Below are positions 9,101-19,800 of a DNA stretch of 23,710 bases, in pieces. Origin of the DNA: Mesotaenium endlicherianum. Taxonomy: Eukaryota; Streptophyta; Zygnematophyceae; Zygnematales; Mesotaeniaceae. The stretch lies in assembly GCA_009602735.1 (NCBI GenBank), contig WELA01006140.1:262051-285760 (forward strand). Reading direction: 5' to 3'. The position numbers and the translations under genes were made by a program. The notes below the pieces were generated by a model, which ran no database searches, was not told the DNA's origin, and worked only from the letters and a program-made list of their open reading frames with translations. Each line of letters starts with the position of its first letter. Position 1 is the stretch's first letter.

Positions 9101-12100
9101 TGCCTGGGAGAGTGCGGGGGTGTTCGCTCAAAGGGGCTCCCAAAGGCCGCCTGGCGGTTGGAAAATCCGTCGCTACCAGGTGTCCGCTCATTTGAAGAGG
9201 TACTGGTGGCAGCGCCAGGAGAACTTGGGTGGCTGGGTCTCTGCTTGCCTGGTGAGAGAAAGGAGGGGTCGAAGGATTTGGGTGGGGACCATTTTCCGGG
9301 CGACGTGCTTTGCATAAAGCCTGAGGAGCCTGCTGACGTGGCGTGCATAGAGCCTGCTGCTGTGGCGGTGGCGGTGGCGGTGTGGCTATGCTGCTGGTGC
9401 TGCTGCCGCCAGCTTATGGTGTTGCTGCTGTCCCCACCGTACTCCGACGAAGACGCATCGTCGTCGCCCGAGTCGGCGCCGAAGATGCTGCTGCCTCTGC
9501 TGCCGCCACGTGGCGCGCTGTAGGCCTCCTCGTCAGATGCAGCGGCAGAGGAGTAGCTCTCTCCCCTCGAGAGAAGGGCGCCACTGCCGCCACCACCACC
9601 ACCAATGGCAGCGGCAGCGGCAGCAGCAGCAGCAGCAGCAGCAGCAGAGCCGGCAGCGGCGGAGTGTGCAGGTGCAGAGGTGGTGGCCAGGAAGGAGGAG
9701 GGGGGCGAGGGCGAAGTGCCTCTTCCTAAGTAAGAAGAGGAGACGGCGCCAGGTGTCAGCCCCCCGCTGCTGCTGCCGCCGCCTGTCCTCGCGAGAATGC
9801 TGCCCATCTTCCTGGGGGTGGTTGACCGCCGTTTCCGGGCAAAGGTCGACGTCAGCACCTTTTCGGGCGGTGCCGCTGCCGCCGCCACCGCGGGCGGAGA
9901 GCAGAACATCGCGGGGACGGCAGAAGCCTGGCTGCCAACTGGCAGCACGCCACCTGGCAGCAGCCCAAGAGCAGGAGGCGCCGCGGCGGTGGGGCTTGAG
10001 GCGGGAGAGCCCGGCGTGGAGGCGGCGGGGGTGGCCAGGGGAGTGCTCCTGAGAGAGCCACCTGGCGAAGTTGCAGCCGCCGAGGATGGCCCCATTCCAG
10101 CTGTCAAGCTGCTGCCGGTCTTCTCTGATTCCTCTGACGATGGCAAGAAGAACGGCGGCACGGGCGACGGCGACGCCGACGTCAACAACAACAGCGTCGC
10201 CGGCGCCCACAAGGAGGGTAAGGAGGGGGGGATAGAGTAGGAGGAGGAGGAGGAGGAGGGGGGCACGAAGGAGGAGGAGGAGGGGGGCGAGGATTGGCGG
10301 GCATAGGAGGAGGGGTCCTCTCTCGCAGACGCCACCAGAGGACCACTCGTGGCGCTTTCCCCGCCCGACAGCAGCAGCAGCAGCTCGTCAGCCTGACGCC
10401 CTTGGGCTCTCTCATGCTCCCCCCCTGCCCTCTCCTCCACGCCCCCTGCACTCCCCAAGGGGCTCCCCCTCGCCCCCCGGAGGCCTCCCACAGCTCCACC
10501 TCCTAGCGCCCCCGACTGGAGGGACGCTGGCTCCCGAGGCGGCTCCTCTGGCTCCTCTGCTGGCTCCACTGGCGCTGGCTCCTCGTTTCGCACCCCAGCT
10601 GGCTCCTCCGTCGGCTCCTCTGCTGCTGCCTCCTCCGTTGGCTCCCCTGCTGGCTCCTCTGTTGGCTCCGCTTGTTTTACTGACCCCATCCGCCCCGACG
10701 GCTCCCGCGCGGTCTCCGCTGGCTCCCTCATCGGCTCCTCTGGCAGTCCCTCCAACGGCTCTGCTGGCCCCACGGGCTCCACTAAGTACAGGCCGCCTCC
10801 CGGCTCTGCTTGGGGCTCAACCTCGCGCACAAGCTCGCGCTCGGCCGTGCGCGCCCAGGGAGCCGCGGGCGCCGCCGGCGCCGGCGCAGGCCAGGCGGGG
10901 GCCACTGAGTCTCTCGAGGTGCCGCTGCCACTGATGCTGCCGCTGCTAACGTCTGCCGCCAGCTGCCCCTGCATCTGCTGCTCTTCCCTCTGCCAGCTGC
11001 TGCTGCTGGCGCCGACCTCTCCGCCCGGACTACGCCTAGGGCTAGGGCTAGGGCTGGGGCTGCCGGACTTGCCCCTGCTTTGCGACGAGCTGCTGCCGCC
11101 GCTGCCCCCCCCGACAAGGCGCCAGAACCAGCTCTTGCCGCCGCTACTGGCACCACCCCCGCTACCGCTGCCAGCGTGGGCGTCCCCCTCATCTCTGCTG
11201 CCGCCGCCGCCCCCGCCGCTCCTTGCTGGCGTCTGCGGCGAGGCGGGGCGGCGGCCCTTGCCGCCGAAGAGGGAGCCCTTGCGCTGCGCGGCCGCTCCGA
11301 GGAAGCTGCCGCTGCCGGTCCTCTGGAGCGTCCTGGCAGCAGGTGCGCCGCCGGCGCTTGTGCCGCTGCCGGCATTGATGCCGCCACTGCTGGTCCGCTG
11401 CAGCCCTTTGAGAACAGGCGTGCCGGGGCCGGTGCCAGCATTGGTGCCAGCGTTGGTGCCGATGCCGACCTTGGTGCCAGGGAAGAGGCGCCTTCCTGCA
11501 AGAGGGGTGGTGGCGCCAGCACCACCATCAGTTCCAGCAGCAGCACCAGCGCCAGCAGCAGCAGCAGCACCAGCAGCAGCCGCAGCGCCAGCTGGAGGAG
11601 GGGTGCGTCTGGCGTCTGCGGTGCCGCCCCCTTGGGGGAGGAGAAGGGCCGCCCTGCTACGGGCGGCGGGGCTGGCCGGTGCCGATGCGCTCCGCCGGGT
11701 CTTGGCGGCGGCCGGCCTGGGCGGCGACGGGGGCTCCTGCTGGCTCCCCCTCTCCCTCTCCCTCTCCATCTCCTGCTCGCGCTCCCGCTCTTTCTGCCTC
11801 TGCCTCTGCAGGGCGGAAGACAAGTGCTGCTGGAACGTCTCCGGCTCGCGCTTGCGCTCTCGCTCTTGCTCCCGCTCCCTCCCGTCCTCGTAGGCGTTAC
11901 CCGCCTCCCTAGAAGCAGCAGCACCAGCGGCAACTTCTGCTGCTGCTGCGGCGGATGCAGCAGCTTGGGGGGCAGAGGCGAAGGGGCTGGAGCCAATGGA
12001 GGAGCAGGAAGCCGTTGGAGAGTCTGAGGTGGCGAGCTCCGATCGGCCGGTGGCAGTGGCCTCGCTGGCAGCAGCGCTGCCACCAGCACCAACGACAGTG

Positions 12101-15100
12101 GGAGCAGCAGCAGCAGAGGGGGAGGACGACCAGAGCTCGGCCGCTCCGAGCAGGACTCTTTGCAGGAGGGCGGCAGCGCCGGGGCCGCTGCCGCCGCTGC
12201 TAGCCCCCTTTGCGCCCGGCCTGGCGTCGCTCGAGGGCGTCATTGTAATAAGGTGAGGCTCGCGCGAGGGCGTTGCGGGCGTCGCTGTAGCGGGGGGGTG
12301 AGAGGTGGACGACATGGAGGCGAGGCTCTGGCGCTCCTCGAACGCGTCCCTGGCGCTCTCCAGCAGCTCCGCCGGCTGCGCACTCGCCGCGGAACACGAG
12401 CAAGCACACACTCAAATGCGTGAGCAAACACCCGCATGCACGCACTCGTGAGCGACACGCACGCACAAGCGTGACCAAACGCATGCACGCACGCCCATGA
12501 GCGACACGCACAATCACACGAGCGCACGATGCGGCTAGGAGCCAGAAGCTCCGCGCTGTGAGGGCTGCCCAGCAGCCCTGCTGCTGCTGCTGCTGGCTGT
12601 TGGCGGGCGAAGACCTGTTGGCAGCCGAAAGCTGGAGAGAAGGATGAACTAAAGGAGGGAAAGATACGTTCCCGAAATCTGCTAGACAGCTGACCCTTTC
12701 ATGCATCCCCCCGACCCGTCCCCCCCCAGGCCAGCCCCTCGAAACCCACCCCGCCTACACCCGCCTCCCTCCCTCTGCCCGTACTTGTCGTGTCGTCTGA
12801 GCGTCTACTCTGCCCCTCCTGCTTGCTCTCCGGTGCTCCTGATGCCTACACGCCTCCAAGCTTCCCCTGCTTGACATCTGGCAGCGCTCGAAGGAGTGCA
12901 CGTAATATGGCCCTGGCTGCACTGGCCTTGCCCTCTCGGCTCCTCTCCCTCTGCTTAGTGACAGCACATGGGGCCGGTACACGGCCCCGCTCGCTGCCAC
13001 TTGGCGCGACTACTTGCACAGGTGCTCTTGCGTCCTAACATCCAAGGGTGTCCGGCCTTAGAGAAGTAACGTGGAGCTTGTCGTGCTATTGATATGACCT
13101 CAAAAAAAACAGACACATGTTTCACTCTTCCCTCCTTTCTTTTTTGCTCGAGAGCCCATGCTGCTCGCGCGTGTTGCGTCTGCTGCCAGCTCAGGAGGGC
13201 TTCCCTGATTGTGCACAGTTGAACCCCCCCCTCCCCCAAACGTGCGCGCGCGCGCGCATGCGTGCACATGCGCGCACACATGCCCACTGCACACACATCC
13301 TCACACACCCTCAGACACACACACACACCCACACAAACACACGTGCGCACACGCGCGTGTGCACGCGCACATGCGTGCTCACATGCACACGTGCCCCACC
13401 CCCCCTCCCTCAGGCTTCCTCAGCGCCTTCTCTGAGCCAAATCTTGGAGCCGGCACCTGCAGGGCCGAGGACCCTTACCCCCCACCCACCCCTCACCCTA
13501 CCCCTCCCCCTAGGCCTCGCCTGAGCCTTGCAGGCAGCTGCAAGATTAAGACCCCCCGAGCCCTACCCCTTGTCCTACCCCTACCCCAGCCCTATTCTCC
13601 TCCCCCCTCACACTACCCCTTGTCCTCCCCTCTACGACCTCTACCCCTCGCCCTAGGCCTCACCTGAGCCTCGCACGCAGCTGCAAGGCCACGGGAGCCA
13701 CAGGAGCCTCATTGAACCCTCACAAGCTCGAGATGCTAGCCTCACTCGAACAGTAAGCCTAAGCCTTCCCCTGACCCTCTCCCCTAAGCTCAGCCAGACC
13801 TCAGTCCCAACGCTCGCCCGAAGCATGCCCCTACTCCTCAGCCTACCCTAACCCTAAGCCTGGCCCTAAGTCCTAACCCTAACCCTAACCCCGACCGGAG
13901 AAAGCAATCTCACCTGGGCCCTGCAAGCGGCTGCCAGGTCAAAGAGCTGTTCCACAACCTCCGGGCGGCCCTCCTCCTCCGCTGCCCAGATCTGCTGCAG
14001 CCAATGGGAGGCGTCCTGCAGGAAGCTGCTGCTCTCTTTGCGCCGCGCGAGCTCCCCCAGGCCCTGGATTGTCTCCGCCACGCCACCTGGCCCGCCAGCT
14101 GTCGCTGCAGAAATTGCTGCCGCAACCGCAGCCCTGCCTGTGGGGGGAGCCCCGGGCGGCAGTGGCAGCGGCTGTTGCTGCTGCTGCCGCCTCTGGCTGT
14201 CTGCCAGAGCGGCAGCGGCAGCGGCAGCTGCCTCTGCCAGGTGTGCATCTGAGCTGGCGCGGGACAGCACCGCCGGCGTCGAGGGGGCCGTCCAGAACTT
14301 CTCAGGGGCCGACACCTGGCTGACGAGCGGGGCCACGCCCACACCCACGCCCACGTACGCACTCGACCCCTGCTCAGCCTGCTGCTGCTTGTCGTGCGCC
14401 AGGTGTCCTAAAGTCCTATTCGCACTTGCCCCTCTGCTACTGGTGTCTTTTCGGGGCGCTTCGGACGCCGTCACCTCCACCTTAAAGCTTTCCCTTCTGC
14501 TGCTGCTGCTGCTGGTCAAGCTGGTGCGGCGGTCGTCTCTCGCTTCCTCCTGCTCCTCCTGCTGCTCCAGCTCCGGCTCCTGCTCCAGCTGCAGCTGCTG
14601 CTCCTGCTCCTGCTGCTGCTGGAGCGCCAGGTGGAGGTCCACCAGCCCCTGCCTCTTCAGGATCTCCATCACGCGGCTGGGGTCCGGCGCCGACGTGGCA
14701 GAAGGAGACGATGCCACCTCGCCCGCCCCCCCGCTCGCCCCCGCGCGCGCAACCCTCTGAGAGAATGGCAACTGCAACGCCCCCCCGCTCTTGCTTGCCT
14801 GAGGAGGTGGGGGAGATCCGGCTGCCAGGGTTTCAGCCGCCGGGGGGGTGACCAAGAGGGTAGAACCTGAAAAGCCTCCCCGTTCTATAATGACACCGCC
14901 AGGCGCCACCTCATGCGGTGGACTGAGATCTGCACCACTGTATGCAACAGCGTGCGGAATCGCTGACTCCCGGAAACGAGCGGGCGCCGAGTCGTAACAT
15001 TGAGAGGCCCCAACCTGCTGCAGCTGCTGCTGTTCCTGCTCCTGCTCCTGCTGCGATTGCTGCTGCTGCTGGTGGTGCTGCTGCTGCTGCTGCTTCTGCA

Positions 15101-16785
15101 CGCTGCCAGGGAAACTCCCGTTGAAAAGGCCGGCCTGCAAGCCAGTGTGCGCATGTGCTGCTGGCGCCGCCGCGTGCATGCCACCTGGCGCCTGCTGGTG
15201 GCTGTGGCTGTGGCCGTGGCCGATGACGGTGCGGACAGCAGAGGATGACATGGCGGTGGGCTTGGCCCCTCTGACAGGTGTCCTCTCGGGCACGCCAATG
15301 TTGTGCTTGCCTGGCGTCTTTGACGCGCCGCCACCTGTTAGCATGGCCTTGAGCCTGCTGAAGGGGGATTGCCTCTTCCCCCCCTTGGGTGTGCTCTGAG
15401 GAGTGACGGCCACCTGGCGTGCCCGGCTGGCAGCCTCTCCCGTCGCCACGTGGCCCGGGGTCACCGGTGCTTGCGGCTCGTCGTGGGCGTCGAAAAACCG
15501 CCTGCCCCATAGACCACCCACGGCGAAAAGAGAAACAAAGCACCAAGAAGAGAAACAGATTGACGCCCACGGACACAAACGTGCAACGCGCAACGCAACG
15601 CACGCACGCCTGCCCGCCACAGGCGCGCACGTCGTATCTCCTAGAGGAGCGAATTGGGACCACGTTTGCAATGTCTCTTAGCTGCCACTCTTGCTCCTCT
15701 GCTGATGCATCTACTTTTTTTGATGTCTTCATATCCCTCTGCAGTGAGGGATCCCACAGAGTTTTTATCAGAGAGAGCATGAAGGGCCGTACCAGCAACT
15801 CAATTTCATCGCAAACCCTAATTTGCCAAGGACTGGGGGGGCTGGTAGTCTGCAATACGAAGCAAGCATGCAACTTGGCAGCCACTCGGGGAGACCAAGG
15901 TTTGAGCAGACAGCCGGGGGTTGACTGGCTTTTACGGATAGGGTTGACCTGGGCGGACCAGGGGGCGGACAAGGGTGGACCAGGGTCGGCCCCTGCCCGG
16001 TGTGCTGAGGGCTGACTATGCTAAGTTCATTGCCTTTAAGTACAACAAGCAGCGAGCATGAGCTTGACTCCCTACTCGCTTGACCTTTGCTGGGGTTTCT
16101 AATGTTTAGGGTTAGCATGAACTGTGAAGGGGAGTTGAATGTCAACGAGTGTCACGCTTGGTCTCTTAGGGTGGATGAGAGGGAGCTGCATGTGAAAATG
16201 TACGCGCCTTGCAGTAATGCCTGATTAGAGCTGCTGGTCGAGAGTCGACTGCATGCGCGTTCGTGTATCAAGCAGGCGCAAGGTCAAGATAGGGCTAATT
16301 GCAGGACAGGAGGGAGATATGTGTGACCAGGGGTTGAGGTTCAGAGAAGGTGTTTTGGACATGCACAATTGCTTCAGTGCATGCATCTCATCTGCCTGGG
16401 ATTGGAGCATGCATGCATCCGACAGCCGAGCTCCGACCGAGGCCCATCAAGGTATATAGGACGGAGTGTGGCACCAGGCCGCCACCTGGCTGCAGCAGCA
16501 GGCTGCCATGTGGTTAGTACAGCGGCAGGCAGCCGGCGGGCCACCTCCCCCTTCCCTCATCGTCTCATCATGCCAGGTGGCATCTCACCTCGATGGGTTG
16601 CTGACGTGGACGTCGTTGACGCCATGATACAGCGTCTGCAGAACCCGCTCCTCTCTCGCAGCCCTCTTCTGCTGCGAAGCAGGAGCTGCGATCTGGCCAG
16701 CAGCCCCAGCAGTCCCTTGCGCTCGTCCTTTTGGGCCGGTGGACCAATGAGAGGATTCGAGCTGTTTACTCTTGGGTGTGAACAT
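5948..16785 (-). CDS. Very large intrinsically disordered Ser/Pro/Ala/Gln-rich protein (spliced)
   Basis: Join on the minus strand: 16785-16589, 15501-13914, 12375-7024, then tentatively 6483-6390 and 6124-5948, about 2,450 residues. I do not recognise the family. The first two introns have canonical GTGAG donors, (g)GCAG/GCGCAG acceptors and matching phases (2, then 0). Most of the chain is low complexity (polyAla, polyGln, polySer, polyGly, EPAEEP-type runs). It is broken by short ordered islands: VLQTLYHGVND near residue 50; helical segments LKRQGLVDLHLAL and FLQDASHWLQQIWAAEEEG to PAELLESARDAFEE across intron 2; KFVQKLAADGG to LLEIIQSLEEG near residue 1,930; and WKNSLLRSTSVG near the end. 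SerPro/ThrPro sites, RRxS/RxQSF kinase-type motifs and a basic KRKRP stretch suggest a phosphorylated, possibly nuclear scaffold; this is inference. N at 7723 disrupts the frame. The start is the ATG at 16785; an upstream exon joined at gtgtgcag|GC is also possible. Confidence 0.72.
6125..6389 (-). other. Possible intron 4 of the large gene
   Basis: GTGAGC...tttggtgtgacag, about 265 bp, with a good pyrimidine tract (ctttttgtttctgtttgg) before the acceptor. Confidence 0.4.
6390..6483 (-). CDS. Large disordered gene, possible small exon 4
   Basis: An open stretch, ARECLREVMAGHGQVSQQ then SREARLMMLLLK, ends in a strong donor AAG|GTGAGC (phase 0). It is amphipathic and not low complexity. Phase-2 entry needs the acceptor gctagag|A, which is weak. 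Confidence 0.45.
6484..7023 (-). other. Large disordered gene intron 3 with tandem donor echoes
   Basis: The donor GTGATTGCTTC is followed on the minus strand by three diverged copies of the same junction (GTTGTTACTTCC, GTGACTGCTTAC, and CTGGAAGCTTCC without the GT). The downstream acceptor is uncertain: ctagag|A keeps phase but is a poor consensus. A further exon within this interval is possible. Confidence 0.5.
6827..7051 (-). repeat. Four-copy array of the exon 3 donor junction
   Basis: Plus-strand cores gaagcaatcacctggcg (7013-7029), aagcagtcacctggctc (6899-6915), gaagtaacaacctggcg (6949-6965) and ggaagcttccagctggcg (6829-6846). Three are followed by gctg-rich sequence leading to gacgctgg or gacgctat. 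The first is the real splice donor. Confidence 0.75.
7024..12375 (-). CDS. Large disordered gene, 5.35-kb main exon
   Basis: Acceptor gtgcgcag|CCG (phase 0). It starts PAELLESARDAFEERQSLAS and is open for 1,550 codons down to the undetermined base at 7723. Dropping that base makes the frame continue (EAVRRGAVGGGG...) through GRLARWKNSLLRSTSVGAG to AACGCCAG|GTGATTGC, a phase-2 donor. Content is PT/EP-rich repeats (EEPTEEPAG), a polyAla run near 9620-9650, SPGK repeats, KRKRP near 8790 and one helical island near 8290-8395. The antisense strand is also widely open because of GC-rich codon bias; those frames are shadows. Confidence 0.78.
7723..7723. other. Undetermined base (N), probable one-base insertion error
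   Basis: Reading the minus strand with N counted gives an Arg/Cys/Trp-rich tail unlike the rest of the protein and a stop at 7483. Reading without it continues the same Ala/Gly/Ser style for 230 more codons to a splice donor. Confidence 0.7.
13245..13400. repeat. (CA)n/(CG)n alternating purine-pyrimidine tract
   Basis: A mosaic of gcgcgcgc, cacacaca and cgtgcaca units lies inside intron 2 of the large gene. It has Z-DNA-forming composition. Confidence 0.93.
13514..13940 (-). repeat. Three-copy dispersed array of the exon 2 donor junction
   Basis: Plus strand: ctcacctgggccctgcaag (real, from 13909), ctcacctgagcctcgcacg (from 13660) and ctcgcctgagccttgcagg (from 13516), each followed by c(a/g)gctgc. 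One echo keeps the donor GTGAG; the other has GCGAG. Confidence 0.8.
13826..13895. repeat. Degenerate CCCTAA (telomere-like) tract
   Basis: Repeated ccctaa units with variants cctaag and ggccct abut the splice donor of exon 2. Its position inside a gene argues against a chromosome end. Confidence 0.85.
13914..15501 (-). CDS. Large disordered gene, Gln-rich exon 2
   Basis: Acceptor tatggggcag|G, donor CCCAG|GTGAGATTG. It encodes 529 codons in phase: RFFDAHDEPQAPVTPGH, a Lys/Arg-rich FSRLKAMLTGG patch with several ThrPro sites, a His/Gln-rich region (poly-CAG at about 15010-15100), a second Gln/Glu-rich region at about 14500-14630, a polyAla run, and a helical C-terminal part (SHWLQQIWAAEEEG, LFDLAAACRAQ). 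That helical part continues smoothly as PAELLESARDAF in the next exon, which supports the junction. Confidence 0.8.
15502..16588 (-). other. Large disordered gene intron 1 (phase 2)
   Basis: 1,087 bp, GTGAGATG...GGGGCAG. It contains two exact GCCACCTGGC-type 10-mers (16481-16490 and 16572-16581). It also holds weak candidate echoes of the upstream donor (about 16384-16410) and of the downstream exon start (about 15690-15735). Open minus frames inside it are not coding. Confidence 0.75.
16589..16785 (-). CDS. Large disordered gene, first visible exon
   Basis: Starts MFTPKSKQLESSHW and ends NDVHVSNPS + AG|GTGAGATG (phase 2). The split codon AG|G gives Arg and runs on as RRFFDAHDEP in the next exon. 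The alternating CA/TG tract just upstream, ending gtgtgcag, could be an acceptor, in which case this is an internal exon. An in-frame ATG also occurs at 16845. Confidence 0.65.
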
Positions 16786-16845
16786 GCCTGCACACGCGTG
16801 TGTGTGTAATGTGACGTGTGTGAGCTGGGCATGCAACCCACGCAT

Positions 16846-19800
16846 GAGGCTTAACGAACTGCCATGTCAGAGTAATGAGGCACGTGAAAGTCACAAACGT
16901 GCCGTTTATGTGACTTCCACTAGGTCAATATTTGCACCCTCAATTTACATGAGTACATTGAAGCATGATGGAATGTTGAGAACTCCCAGTAGGGTCGTCA
17001 GTGCACCCAAGACATGATGGCTAATCATGACGGTGCAATATATGTTTGACTCTACTTACTAGGTATTCTTGGCTATTTCCCCTCGCTTCCTACGGCCATC
17101 GCATATTAAACGCTACAGAATTCTGGAGTTTGATTATGTTATGTCCTTCTTTGAAACTTACGAGTGACAGACAGCACTCTACAGAACAGATAGTGGGACT
17201 ATCCTGAACTTCACGTTGACGAGTCAAGTATGAGTAGATGACCACAGCTCTACGGCAAACAAAAGGATGGCACCATGGTCGAATAGGGGAAGAAGTTGAT
17301 TGCGTCATCCAATGCTAGCACAAGTTGTTCCGCGCTTCTTACATACCTTGTGAGGCCATTGTTACGCGGTCGTCGACGCGGTTGTCAACTAAAAGAAGTT
17401 GACATTCCAGCAATTATAACTTGCCCAAATGAATACATGGGTATGAATTGATTTGTGAAGAACATTGGCAGAATGTGGCTAAGTCTTGGCAGCAAAGAGG
17501 CGCGGGGTACAGGTTCGTGCAGGATCAGGTCCAAACACCTGGCCGAGAACGCCCACCAAGAACTGCTCAGATCAACGAGTCGTCAAGATTGAGAAGAGAC
17601 CCTACAGCGTAATGCTCTCCACACAGGAAGTCAAACGCAATTGCATGTCTGCAGACTATGTACCAGGCGAAACGTTAAGCGCCTTGCAACATCCCGAAAA
17701 TAGGAAGGGGATCACTCGTTCCCTCTGGTGCAGCCTCAATGCACACTGCCCTAGCTAATGGATCACGGTGGGTGCCTCGACATATCTACTAAACTTCTGA
17801 CGCAGTTTAGACAAGCGATATTTGAAATGGGAGCGTCAGAAAGGGAGTGCGAAAACGGTCAGAGATTTTTAAATCCCAAAGGGGGGCTTGTCGTGGCCGG
17901 GTATCGTCAGGTGTTCAGAAATGTACGAATGAAGCGTGAGGCGTATTCACTCGTCGATGTTTTTAGATCGATGACTGGGCAGACCATCTGGAATCGGCTG
18001 GTGGAGGGTCGTTATATTAGTGGCCAGTTGTGGCGGGAAAAGAGATCCTACGACTCATATGTTCCTCAGCTGCTCCTCACGCTCCAGATTGCTCCAGAGG
18101 GTTGATCGACGCGGCTATTTTCGGGTCGAAATGTGCTGACAGTTACGAACGTGCTTTCCAAAAGTTGGGCGCTCATCAACGTCAAACAACGACGTTCCAA
18201 GTCACTTCAAGTATACTCTAGACTTGCACGTTTGACGCCCATGCAGGACGTCGTTCTCCGATTAGTAATGGCTGCAGTCCAAATCCGTAGAAACAAAGCG
18301 TGTGTTCAGTTTTCATTCCTAACGTTAACTGTGATTCACAGAGATCACTAACTTGCAGTAACCACATATCCTGTTTTTTTAATCTAAATTGAAAAGTTGA
18401 AAGTGACACCCGAAGTGCGTCACAATTGAAAGACTTGTAATGGGAGCTTCAGAAACACAACTATTGAATGATCAAAGCGGACTACGCATGCTCACATTTT
18501 GTTTGGTCTTACCTAATATGCGCAAAATGAGAAAGATCTCTAGTGTTGCATACTCAAAATTATCAAGAAATTTACAAGCCTGCGGACACAGATGAAAGTC
18601 AGTTAGAACAGAGATTTACCTACATAGTCTCCTCTTACATGGCTTGCTCGTTGTACTTATACCCCGTGCAAACAAAGTTAAGTACCTTTACATGAATAAA
18701 ATCTCAAATGAACACTTGTTACTTATTCCTTGAAAATTAGTGAGAGCATGACAGTCCATCCTACATGCAACCAACTAGAGGGCCAAATAATCAATAATAC
18801 CCATTTTTTCCTATGCCCCTTGATAGACTGCTGTTGCATGCATGTGTTGACATGAATGGCCCACCTCCAAGCGACGTATGGCCCGCCTAAACGTAAAAAG
18901 CGGCTAAGGAAATTAAGACGTACAGATGGCACTTAAGAAAGAGAATTTGAATGGTGGGAATCATTTACGAATGGGAAAGAATTACATATCAAAGAATGAA
19001 AGGGCTTTCACCCAGCTGTGCCCTTGATATGGGCATTGCTAGCCTCATTGAACCCTATCTGATGCCTACCTCTAAAATAAACTACGAGGTATATGTGTGT
19101 TAAATCTACCTGGTTTTGCACGTGCTAAAAATTCTAAATTGTTTAAATACGCTTGGAGTAAATTAGGGCAATACCTACAACAAATGAAGGTAAATGAATG
19201 AATGAACTAAGGACTGAAGGAGCGATGTAGACACTACAATTCATTAACATAGATGAACTTATATACCTTTCACTGAGTCACCTTCCTCACTACCTACTTG
19301 CTTCATACCCTCACGCCCGTATAGGGGCAATGAGCTGCATGTAGCCCCAGTACTAATTGTAATAATTCCGATATTTCAATACCTTGTGTACTAAATAAAT
19401 AGAAGTACAGATATAATCTTTGACAACGACTTTGATGAGAATACTTACTACTTGCCACTCCTTGATCCCGATATGTCAGCCAAACCCTAGAAAAATCTTA
19501 CTGTCGACACCTGTCGTTACCTTCCTTCCCCATCCTTCCCCACTGCTAGGTCATTCTTTGTCAAGATGGCTAAGCACGGCCTTAGCAGCAGGCAATGTGC
19601 CTGAGCTTGGGGGTGTGCTTATAGCCCTAACCCTAGATTTTCAATCCAAGGGAAGGGGGATCTCATCCCATGATTCGCACCCTTCAATCTGTGGCAGCGG
19701 CTGGCTGGGGGTAGGCAGCCTAGGATTTGGGCTATAGGTGGCGGCCAGGCAGGCGGCCCCACTCTCTTTCGTGGGCCCTGCCCACCTCAGCTCCGCTCAG

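Larger units (their letters stand above)
12376..13913 (-). other. Large disordered gene intron 2 (phase 0), echo-rich
   Basis: 1,538 bp, GTGAGATTG...GTGCGCAG. On the plus strand it contains two diverged copies of the upstream donor junction (13514-13546 and 13657-13690), CCCTAACCCTAA tracts (13840-13895), an alternating purine-pyrimidine block (13245-13400), a diverged copy of the downstream exon start (13157-13210), and CACGCACG-rich sequence at 12405-12525. Confidence 0.8.

Noticed and set aside
7030-12256. Long plus-strand open frames rich in Leu, Pro, Ala and Arg (e.g. 7030-8076, 10847-11893, 11080-12027)
   Set aside because: They are antisense shadows of the GC-rich large-gene exon; they have no start context, no splice logic and only homopolymer content.
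13826-13895. True telomere or contig end
   Set aside because: The tract is short, degenerate and lies inside an intron with coding sequence on both sides.
14911-15972. 353-codon minus frame overlapping exon 2 of the large gene
   Set aside because: It crosses the supported intron and reads exon 2 in a shifted frame, giving Arg/Ala-rich sequence; the alternative frame joins exons 1 and 3 in phase.
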